A stretch of 64,000 nt of DNA from Alnus glutinosa (taxonomy: Eukaryota > Streptophyta > Magnoliopsida > Fagales > Betulaceae): NCBI RefSeq assembly GCF_958979055.1, contig NC_084897.1, positions 20,995,628 to 21,059,627 of the forward strand, read 5' to 3'. Positions 49,901 through 61,059 of this stretch are shown in pieces; positions within the stretch are counted from its first letter, which is position 1; every line of letters starts with the position of its first letter. The translations under genes were made by a program, and so were the position numbers. The notes under the pieces are model-generated. The model made no database searches. It saw only the letters and a list, made by a program, of their open reading frames with translations, and was not told the origin of the DNA.

Positions 49901-52900
49901 GCATACACTAATTTTTATTTTATTATTTTCAGTATGTGAGGACCTTTCAGGAAATTCCAATTTGAGTTGAAAATGCTAGTCCATGTTTTGGATTTTTGGT
50001 TGCTCATTGCAAACAGATTGCCTGATAAATCAGGTTTCTCGCATGTGTAACTTGTTTATATATATATATATATATATTTCAATGTTTTTAATCTCTTAAG
50101 AAGCATAGTGTCTTTCGATTGTTTAAGATTTCTTTCAGCATTTCTTGTCAAAGGTTTGGTTTGTAGTACCCCTTTTGGCCATATAACAGAATTTTCCCTG
50201 ATAATTTGAAGTTTTATGACCATGCTTCCTTACGGGCTTCAATGATCTGGTTGGAAGTGCAATCCCATTTCAGTTTCATATTGCTTGTTATTTTTGTCCG
50301 TATCAGAGATCTACATTTTCTATTACTTTCATCATCGATAAACTGAATTTGATTCCCCATTTGCAACTTATCCTATATCCTTCTCCTGGAACTTGCAGTT
50401 GTTGAGCTTCCTATCTGAGATTCCATCCGTACGTCTTATAGTGGTGTGTACTCCTAAAATCTCTTTGCAGTATTTTTTATAAAGTTAAAAGAATGGTAGA
50501 TGCTTGTCAGCCAGTTTTCTGATATTTTTCCCCTGCATCCATAATGACATAGGTAGTGGGAGGCATGGATGAATATTTACCTTCTCTTCCGTCAGCATCT
50601 GGAATGAAGGTTATATCATATTTGAAATTGATCAGTCAGGTAAAATTGGAATTTTCACTTTTCCTTTCCTCTAAGAATGGAATTTTGAGCATATTAATAT
50701 CCTCATGGCCTGACAAATAAAATCATAGATTTTGCATGGTTGTACTTCTATATCTATCCAATTGGGTGATGGTTTTTGACAAGATCATGATGCGTTTAAA
50801 GTTCCTTTTAATTACATAATTTGGGTTGGATTGTATGAGCAAATCATATAAAATTTCAACATGGACAACCATTTATTCAATTGGACACTTTTCGCATTGT
50901 TGATGTGACTTTCACCCATCAACTCGTGGGCCTCAGTTTGTTTTCTCCTTCTCCAAGTAAGAGAGTAATTGTTGAGCAAACCGATGTTGTGGCTTTCTTT
51001 TTTCCCTCTTGAGCACCGACTTTCATGCATTATAAAAGGAGGCTTTTCAGAAATGGAATATCTACATCTCTCAGTTACGGTCTTGCGTGCAACGGCTAGA
51101 AAAAGAGTTCAATCTTTTGCTGTGTTTGTTATTTGAGAGAGAGAGAGCCGCAAGCCCCATCTTTTCTCTTTTGTTTTCTCCTTTGGGGAAGAATATATTT
51201 TGTTTGAGAGTGAGATTTGAGTGTATTAGGGCTTTGGGTTTTGAGTGGTTTTCTCTTCACTATTGTTGTACTCCATCTTTGGTTAGTTATTTTCTTTGTG
51301 ATCGCTTCTGTCTGTGGAAGTACCTTACATTGAGGGACCTACGTAAATTTTGGTGTTCTTGTGTGATTATTTTTATTTACCATAATTGTGGTATATTGCA
51401 CAACAAGTGGTATCAGAGTTAAGGTTCGATATTCAGATTGACGATTACGGCAAATATGGCGAGTACCAAGTATGAAGTGGAGAAATTTAATGGTAAGAAC
51501 AACTTCTCTCTTTGGCAAAGAAGAATGAAAGATCTTTTGATTCAGCAGGGGTTCTACAAGGCGTTATTGGGTAAGGCGAAACCCTAAAAGGTGGTCGATG
51601 ATGAGTGGGAAGAGATGGATGCTAAGACTGCTAGTGTCATTCGTTTAAATCTGTCAGACAAAGTTATTCATTGTGTGATTGATGAAGAAAAGGATGAAAC
51701 AATTTGGCAGAAATTAGAGTGTATATATGGCAAAAAATTTGACGAATAAGTTGTATGTAAAGAAGAAATTATATGGTTTACAGATGGAGGAAAACACAAA
51801 TTTGCTTGAGCACCTCAACAAATTTAACATAAGGAATACACATTTATTGAACTTTGAAGTGAAAATTGAAGAAGATAAAGCGATACTTTTGTTAACATCG
51901 CTTCCCCATTCGTATGATCATCTGGTTATGATATTATTGTATGGGAAAGAAACTCTAGAATTGGAAGAGGTGACTGAAGCTCTTTTGTCACATGAAATGA
52001 TAAGAAAACATGTCATTGATCAGGCTGATGGGATTGTGGCGAGGTTTGAGCCAAAGCACGGAAGGGATAAGTCTGAGAGGAATAATGGCAGAGGTATGCA
52101 GTGTCGATTAAAGTTACGATCGGCAAAGGGTGAAGAATCTCTGTTAGATGCAAAAAGATGTGGAGTGATATTATTGTCACAAAGAAGGGCAATATAGAAG
52201 ATTTTGTAGGGTATTAAAACAAGACTTGGAAGATAAGAAGAATAAGAAAAGTTTTGTAAATCTAGTAAGTGTTGCCAATGACGAGTTTGAAGACAGCAAG
52301 GTTAACACAAATCTTCTTTCAGTTTCTTTAGGTATAGATTCTCTTATAGAGTTTTGGATTTTGGATTCCGCTTGCTCATATCATATATGTCTGAAAAGGC
52401 AGTGGTATGAGACGTTCACATCTTGTAATTCTAGTTCTGTTTTGATGGGTAATGATGCTATGTGTAAGGCTATTGGAATATGTAGCATAAAATTCAGGAT
52501 GTTTGATAAAGGTGCTTTGGTGGTAATGAAAGGTCAGAAAATTGGAAATTTGTATAAGTTACTCGGAAACACAGTTACATGTGGAGTTACAATATTCACT
52601 TCGGTAGATGCGAACACGGTGTTTTTGAGCTTTACAAGCGGAATTTGTTGAAGGGCGTGAAATCATGAAAAATAGATTTTTGTAAGTGCTGTGTGTGGGA
52701 AGCAACAAATAATTAGTTTTAAGGTGAAATCTCATATGGGCAAAGGTGTTGACTATGTTCATTTAGATGTTTGGGGTGTGTTTTATTTTGTCAGTTTCAT
52801 TGATGTTTTTTCAAGAAAGGTTTGGGTTTAAAGTCGGAGGTTTTCACCATCTTCAAGCAGTGGAAAGCACAAGTGAAAAATCAGACTGAAAGAAAAGTGA

Positions 52901-55900
52901 AACATTTTGGATCCGATAATGAATTGGAGTATAAGGACGCTGAATTTTTGGAGTTATGCAAAATAGAAGACATTACTCGTCATTTCACAGTTAAAGAGAC
53001 TATAACATAACAAAGTTGCTGAAATGATGAACATAACATTGTTGGAAAAGGTGAGATGCACGAGGTTGAATGCAAAATTGCTAAGAAGCTATGGGTTGAG
53101 GCAATTAATTATGCATGCTTTATCACACACCAATCTCAATCTGCAGTGATTGATTTCAAGGTTCTAGAGGAAGCATGAACAAGTAAACCAGTTGACTATT
53201 TAGTTTTGAAAATATTTGGTTGCCCTGCATATGTTCATGTGCAAAGTGGAGAACGATCAAAATTAGACTCAAAATCGAGAAAGTGTATATTTCTTGGTTT
53301 TCAGATTGGTGTTAAGGGCTATTGGCTATGAGATCCAGTTTCAAAAAAGAAAATTGTTAGTAGAGATGTAGTATTTGATGAGGCCTATATGCTAAGAAAA
53401 TGTGAAGATTAAGTATCAAATGATAGCCAGAAAGGAAAAAAAAAAAAGTCGTGGAGGTGGAGTTTGATGATTAAAGTTCACTCATAGACAAGAGTGATGA
53501 TGAACAATTTTTCAGAGGCTCACAGCACTTAGAAGAGCCTTATTCTTTAGCAAAAGGCAAAGAAGAATGTGATTGAAAAGCACTAGAGGTATGAATTTGA
53601 GGATATGGTTTCTTTTGCTTTAGTAGCTAGTAGTGGAAAACCATCATGCGTTCAGGATGCTATCAACGGGAAAGACAATAATAGTTGGATAGCAACTATG
53701 CCAAAGGAGAGAATCACCACAAAAAAAAAAAGTAAAACTTTGCTCATTGGAAAGAAGGATATAGGGTGCAAATGGGTCTACAGGGAAATAGACTTAGCTG
53801 AGAAAATTTAGTGGCCAACAAGACTGGTAGACAAACATAGTGTTATGACTAAATCATTTCCTATGCTCAAGTTCAAGAAATGCTTGAACTTGAGTGGTAC
53901 TTGTAGATTGTAATTGTCCTTATGAGCTTTGATGGAGACATCTTGAGGAGATTCATATTATTAAACTTGATGAGATTCAAGTCAAGGTGAAAATTTGTTG
54001 ATGTGACTTTTACCACCAACTCATGCTCGTGGGCCCCAGTTTATTTTCTCCTTCTCCAAGTAGGAGAGTAATTGTTGAGCAAACCGAAGTTGTGTCTTTC
54101 TTTTTCCCCACTTGAGCACAGACTTTCATGCATTATAAAAGGAGGCTTTTGAAAGACAAAACAACTGCATCTCTCAGTTACGGTCTTGCATGCAACGGCT
54201 AGAAAAAGAGTTCAACTCTTTTGTTGTGTTTGTTATTTGAGAAAGAGAGAGAGCTGCAAGCCCCATCTTTTCTCTTTTGTTCTCTCTTATGGGGAAGAAT
54301 CTCTTTTGTGTGAGAGTAAGATATGGGGTGTATTGGGGCTTTGGGTTTTGAGTGTTTTTTTCTTCACTATTTTTTTACTTCATTTTTGGTTAATGAATTT
54401 TTCTGTGATCGCCTCCGCCTGTGGACATACCTCACATTGAGGAAACCATGTAAATTATAGTGTTCTTGTGTGTGATTATTTTTTATTTACCGTAACTGTG
54501 GTCAATTGCACAACACACGCATTTAAAGTTGAACACAACTAAGTTGATAGGGTCATAATTTGGCCCTTTGGTCTTGATATACAACATCCAAATCCTTTAC
54601 TTCATGCACAGAGTGTTTCTTATATATTTCTTGATTCTTTTGACGCTAACCTGTTATGAAATACTATAACCTGATTATCTTCTACCTCCATTCTCAATCT
54701 ATAACTAGTCTTGTGATTATTGATCGTAAATGCAAAATAAAGATTCCAAATCTTTTCTTTCTTTCTTTTTCTGACGGTGAATATTTAAGTGAAGAAGTTT
54801 ATATGTTTCATCACCTTACAATTGATTTTCTTTTAGGGCCGCAGTAGTCTGCTACCTTTTTGCCCTCCTAAGCCTGAAGATATTGCAACCATATGCTATA
54901 CTAGTGGTACTACTGGAACGCCAAAGGTAATGTGTTTTGTACGAACAAAGCGCTTTCTATGTTGATTTTTTCACCTACACAGTTTACCATGTACTAAATG
55001 GCATAGTTTTATGTTTTTATTTTTCTTTTCGTTTATCCTTCTGGAAGGGAGTTGTATTGACACACGGAAATCTGATTTCAAGTGCTGCTGGTTTTTCTCA
55101 TGCAATCAAATTCAATGCCGCTGACATGTGAGTGCATTATTGATTACAGAATATACCATCAATTTGAAAGTTACTATTATTCTTTTAAATTTCAAAATAC
55201 TTTTTTACAACATGTTACTTTTGACAGTTACATGTCATATCTTCCTTTGGCACACATCTATGAACGAACAAACCAAGTTGTCTCAGTGTACTATGGTGTG
55301 GCTATTGGTTTCTTTCAAGGGGTATGTGTTACATTTGAATATTAAGTTTAATAAGTCGTGTTTGAGAACCTTGAGCATATAATTGTTAATATCTGTCAAA
55401 TTACATACATTATATCTATCATCAAAATATAGGAAATGGGAGTCAAATAATGTTTTTTATGCTCATGTCTTTTTTCCTGTTACTTGGATTTAGCATGTGG
55501 ACTCCATTTTGGCATTCTAGTATGTCAAATAAGAAAATTCAGGAACTACATATTACAGTATGTGAAGCTTATCGCATCTATTTGTAGATTCCTGTTCATT
55601 GTTTGACTGTGGTGTTAGCATTAAAAGACCTTTTGCATTACACAACATAGAGATAAGATGTTCAAAATTTAAACTTTCTCAACTTTGAGTTGATAAACGT
55701 CCCCACAAGAAAAAAAAAGAGGGAAAGACTTGTAGTATTTTAATTTTCAAGCTAGTGTTGGTCCTAGCAACCGGTGCCCAACTTCTATTGTATTACATAC
55801 AGCATTAACGTAAGTGCCTGAGGTTGTATAACAGCTTAGTACTTCTGGTGCAGCTTTTAAATAAAACTAGCTATTGTAGTTTCTGTTCTTATGACCATAC

Positions 55901-58900
55901 AAGAATTGGATGCTCAAAGTCGTACACTAACTGAAAATAATTGAACTTTTCCTAGCAATGAATATCTAAATATAGCATAACAGCATAGCTCTGTTTTGCA
56001 TAGATTTCTGAAGGAGTTAATGTGGCTCTGATTGTTTTATATAGGTTGATTCACAGTTAAAAAGTAAGTTTTCAGTGCTTTATTAATGTTGAGCACAGTA
56101 GACAGCAAGTTTCTCTTGATAATGTACACTTTTGGCTGTTGAACAAGTTTAAATAATGTTAATGGGTTTTCTTTGTACAAGCTTTACGTATGTCTCTCTT
56201 CTTATTTTCAGGACAATCTGAAATTGATGGATGACTTGGCTGCTCTTAGGCCAACGATATTTTGCAGTGTTCCTCGGTTGTATAATCGAATGTACACTGG
56301 GTAAGCATGACTTTGTGCTGTTTAAATTGCTCATTTGATTGCTATTTGTACTGCAAATCCATCAGGTCTAATTTAGTTTATTGTGATAGAATTACAAATG
56401 CTGTAACGGCTTCTGGAATGCTGAAGGAGAGACTATTTAGAGTTGCCTACAACTCCAAGAAGCAAGCCATAATGAGCGGTATGTGTGCTAAAATATCGAC
56501 CCTTCTCACGTCTTAGCAGGAATTTCCTACCATCAAGTATGATAAGATTCAAGAGCATTGTTGATCTTACAAGATTAAAGAAATAAATTGTAAATCCCAA
56601 TCTTATACAGCCCCCCAGGCTATACAACATAAGTTTACTGATGTGGCCTGCTATTTCTTTTTGGTCTTTTGTTGATTCATGTAATACAATCATTTCAGGT
56701 CGGAATCCATCACCAATATGGGACAGACTGGTATTCAATAAAATAAAGGAAAAGCTTGGAGGACGAGTCCGTTTTATGGGATCGGGTGCTTCACCGTTGT
56801 CTCCTGATGTCATGGACTTTTTGAGGGTGTAAGTCATATGTCTTGGAATGTGGACTATAAAATGTAGAATGGTAGTCTCTTTGGATGTTAATAAGGTCAA
56901 CTTACATTATTATTGTACGTAACCCCAAATAACAGGTGCTTTGGCTGTCCAGTAATTGAAGGATATGGTATGACCGAGACTTCTTGTGTCATAAGCATAA
57001 TGGACGAGGGTGATACTCTATCTGGTCATGTTGGATCCCCTAATGCTGCCTGTGGTAAGTTCTTGAGTAGTGCAATTGAAATTAACTAAATGAAATTATG
57101 GCACACCTTTATGCTTGATTGGATTTTAGTTTCTGGTTACCAGATTTAGATTTTCCTTTTCAGTATGTTTGCCGTGATTTGTGCTCAACTGTATTTCCCT
57201 TTCTTGCTTTCAGAAATCAAACTTGTGGATGTTCCTGAGATGAACTATACCTCCGAAGATCAGCCTCATCCTCGTGGCGAAATCTGTGTGAGGGGTCCCA
57301 TTGTGTTTCAAGGCTACTACAAGGACGAAGTCCAAACGTACTCATCTTGCATATTATTACTTTATGTAACTAAAATACATTACTACTTTAATTATCTGAC
57401 TATAAAGGGGATTAAACAGGAGAGAAGTAATTGATAATGATGGATGGCTGCACACAGGAGACATTGGGTTGTGGTTACCTGGAGGCCGCCTTAAGATTAT
57501 TGATAGGTAAGATTTTACTATTTTTCTATCATGTTATCTAAAAAATTGATACTGGCACTGCTTGGATTTTCATTAGAGAATCAACAACAGTGCTTGTAGT
57601 ACTTACCCCATCTAATTGCAACGTAAAGTCAAGATCTAATATCTCTAAATTCTGAAGATTGCCAGTTGAACTGTGACAAGTGATTTTTAAACTACATCTC
57701 GGATCATTTTCAATGACTAGACCTGACTTCACTGGAAAAGGACCAGGTTTTTGGGAGATTCATTGTAAATGCTTGTGGGAGATTTCTATACTTATGGCCG
57801 TACACAACTAATTTTATAGGGGATGATTGAAAGTAACAGTAAAACAACCTTTCTTCTGTCCTCTATAAAAGCCTATCTATTGTCATGCCACTGCTAAATA
57901 TCCTCCTGTGCTTGTCATGCATGCTAAAAATCACATTGATTAAGTGCCACTAGACATCCTTAATTTCACATATCGAATTTTAAAATGTTACTTATAAGAA
58001 AAAAGAAAAATTAAAATGTCATAATTTGGATAACCATAATGGGTAGGCTGTTTTCTCACTCAATAACAATTTGATATACGTCACACATGACAAGCATGGG
58101 GAGAAAACTTAATCCAAGTCCCAACCGCATGCTTGGAAAAAGGTGCACAATACAAAAAATATAAGAGTGCTTCCATCAGGTATAAACCGATCCGGCCTCT
58201 GAATATCTTGTAGGTAAAAGTAGAACACAAACAAACACTGGTAGATACGGGCCAACTTATATATATTAGAAACCCTATGATGGCTGTTTTTAATACTTCA
58301 CCATAGTAGAGAAAAGAAATCTTTTGAGGGATCCAGATAACTAGGGCTTTGGCTTTGACTGTGTCCTTGGGGAAAGTTCAAACCTTGAGAAAAATAATAT
58401 GACACTCCCCCTTTTCTCTTAGGGTCTTCTGACTGGAAATCATTTGATTATATGTATGGCAATTATACAGAATCTGGAATTTTTGGCATCTCATTGAATT
58501 TTTGTTGTCAACTTATAACAGGAAAAAAAATATATTTAAGTTGGCACAGGGTGAGTATATAGCACCGGAGAAGATTGAGAACGTGTATGCCAAGTGCAAA
58601 TTTGTTTCTCAATGTTTCATATATGGTAAGGAAATGGAAGTTACTTCGTATAATAAACTCTTCAGCAATGGTCTATGCTGACTACTTAATTTGTTATTAG
58701 GTGATAGCTTGAACTCGAACCTAGTAGCTGTAGTTGCAGTGGAACCAGATGTAATGAAAGATTGGGCCGCATCAGAAGGAATCGAGGTAGTTAAGTTGAC
58801 TCTGCAAGATTTATTATCATGCTGCTTTTTTTATTCATTAGGTCTGGAATAGGACCTGGTTGGTTGAAACATTTCTCTTTTCAAGGCCATTCAGAAATCG

Positions 58901-59857
58901 ACCATATGGCACCACATGGCGCCATCGCATGTCATCTCTAACCATTATGTACAGCATGATAATTTTATATCATTGATCGAGGAACCAGCACTGGATTTTT
59001 AGATTTTAGTTGGTTTAGAAAGCATGTTTTAAGTTTTTCAAGGCCCGTTCAGTCAACAACCAGGGAACAACGTCAATGTGTATTCTGCATTTTGTATATA
59101 CAAGGATTGTTTTCCCTATTTGTTTCTTAAAAAAGCTGATTTCAGCTCGTGTGAGTGCTTAAACATGAATTGGTGGCCAGCTTCTTAACTGATGATTAAT
59201 TTCTGTACTGTGCCAGTGTCATTCTGCTTCCATATGAAGCATCGTTGGCAACAATGGAGTATCTTTTACCTTCTTTTTTTTTTCCCTCTTTTTAATGGTT
59301 CTCTCTTATTGCATTTTTTCACAGTATGAAAATTTAGGACAATTGTGCAATGATCCACGAGCAAGAGCTGGAGTTCTTGCTGAAATGGATGATGTTGGAA
59401 GGGAAGCTCAGGTAATGCTTTGAGATACGTACACTATTTAATCTTTGAAGTTAGTTTTTGATGTTTTTCTTTTGGCTCTGCAGTTGAGAGGTTTCGAATT
59501 TGTAAAAGCTGTAACTTTGGTGCCTGAACCGTTCTCTTTGGAGAATGACCTTCTCACTCCAACATTCAAAGTAAGCATCTGATTCTTTTTCTTCAGAAGA
59601 CCTTAGGCCCTGATAACCCTAATGCACCATTTAAATATCAAAAGACGGAAGGGAAAGTAAATTGGACACGTGTTTTTCGCACCTCTGTCTGCTACAAACA
59701 AAGCATATAATGAGAAGGAAAATAGTGTATCACTATATTGACCTGAATTATGTTGCAGATCAAGAGGCCTCAAGCAAAGGCATACTTTGCCAAACAAATA
59801 TCAGACATGTATGCTGAGCTTTCTAAATCGGATCCAGTACCACAAATAATGTCATGA
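46934..59857 (+). CDS. LACS6: Peroxisomal long-chain acyl-CoA synthetase (LACS6 type)
   Basis: Activates free fatty acids to acyl-CoA (ATP to AMP plus PPi) inside peroxisomes for beta-oxidation, for example of seed oil. Twenty-three exons, from 46934-47048 and 47931-47991 through 50553-50639, 54837-54926 and 55048-55127 to 59759-59857, sum to 695 residues in frame. A PTS2 signal RLHAIQCHL (R-L-x5-H-L) lies at residues 8-16. AMP-binding motif [11 protein letters not shown] is at 262-272, GYGMTETS at 441-448, and GWLHTGDIG at 521-529, followed by [20 protein letters not shown]. The C terminus ends PQIMS with no PTS1, which fits LACS6 (PTS2 only) rather than LACS7 (PTS1 plus PTS2). Intron 9 (50640-54836) is enlarged by a copia element in the same orientation. 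The promoter faces the EBM gene across 5.2 kb. Confidence 0.96.
50898..54517 (+). mobile_element. Degenerate Ty1/copia LTR retrotransposon in LACS intron 9
   Basis: LTRs of about 510-520 bp (50898 to about 51405, and 53996-54517) start TGTTGATGTGAC and end near TTGCACAACA. A primer-binding site TGGTATCAGAG begins at 51408, and the polypurine-like AAGGTGAAAATT precedes the 3' LTR. CGCAT flanks both sides (50893-50897 and 54518-54522). At 3.6 kb it is shorter than an intact element. Most of the reverse transcriptase and RNase H region is missing. The LTRs differ at many sites, so it is old. Confidence 0.88.
51457..53812 (+). pseudogene. Broken copia gag-pol remnant
   Basis: The gag begins with [20 protein letters not shown], but a stop follows within about 45 codons, and later pieces sit in different frames. 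Recognisable blocks are a gag core ([19 protein letters not shown]), a protease-like [12 protein letters not shown], a pre-integrase piece ([10 protein letters not shown]), integrase fragments ([16 protein letters not shown]), [19 protein letters not shown] and the beginning of a reverse transcriptase ([13 protein letters not shown]). Multiple stops and deletions mean no functional product. Confidence 0.85.
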
Positions 59858-60646
59858 CTTGAAGCCCATTTAAGCAGCAGCATAAAGGAAAAAGAATCAT
59901 ACTCCCAGTTTCTGTGATTACAAGGCTGATTGTTGTAATCTGCCATGCTTCTTAAGGATTTATATTTGTTGAAGAAATGCGGTTTCCATTACTTGTCCTG
60001 TATGGAACCTATAGGTATTCTGATTTGTTATTTGTTTACTTCTAACCCTACATGGGGTCAAACATTTTTTGTTATGGAAAACGTGCAAAGTTTTCATAAC
60101 AAAGATGACATTAACGTTTATGGAATTCCATTCCTGAAGAACCTGAACTTAAACTGCATCGGCTGCTTATCGGGAAATGGGTGCACGTTGAAGGTGAGAA
60201 CCACTATAGCTGGTTAGATGTGTTTGCTGTACTCGCTTCTTTCGTAGGTAGGTCATATAAGAAGTCTCTCTCAATTGTAGTAGGACAAGCTACAATTTGG
60301 ATAGGCAATTGCAGCCAATCCCAATCCGGTATCACAATCCTGATAGTTTATAATAGTGTGCAATCTTTGACAAGAACTTTTTATGAGTTTTCCGCTTGGC
60401 CTCAAAACCCAGGTGATAGAAGATAGCATTGGACAGATCTTGTTACGTCTTAAATAGGCCCCAACTTTGGCGAGTATAAAACCTTTGAATGCGATCCTAT
60501 TACTTCTCAAACAGCAAGAACTTGCAACTAAAGTGTATGTACAGTACAAGTTACAATCTTTCAAAATTATGTGTATAGAAGAATAAACTATGCAAATCAA
60601 CTAGTGAGAAACTAAAGAACAACAAAGAATAAAGATGAGCTAGGAA
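59858..60646. other. Convergent gap between LACS and aminopeptidase P genes
   Basis: Contains the two 3' UTRs. Reading frames at 59945-60217 and 60181-60426 show no family features and are not supported as genes. Confidence 0.6.
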
Positions 60647-60999
60647 TCACTGTTTGACAAGTGGCCTTGTGTTGTTCCAAAGCCACCGACGAGCAGAACC
60701 ATCCAGCAGGGGTGACACCTGTCAAATTTCTAAGTTAGTAATCATAAACATGAAGCAAGGTATGTGAGAATTACTAATTATACATGAGGATGCATGTGCA
60801 GAACTCAGATAATTGTCAGACAACAGACAACAGTTCTCTTCTACCTTCTAAAATGCGCAGAATATGCAAGTTCTAACCCTCTAAATACACCTTGAAATTG
60901 GTAAAAAAAACATCTTTAAAGCTATAGGATTCTGGAGAAAAGAAAAACATATGTTAATTCTACACCACTAGTAACAAGACATTAAAAATGTCGATAGAA

Positions 61000-61059
<60 letters not shown>

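Noticed and set aside
51727..52651. Two open frames of about 150 codons that might be a host gene
   Set aside because: They are gag and protease pieces of the copia element between its two LTRs, with stops and frame changes.
59945..60426. Two small plus-strand frames after the LACS stop
   Set aside because: They fall in the likely 3' UTR and flank, with no recognisable motif.
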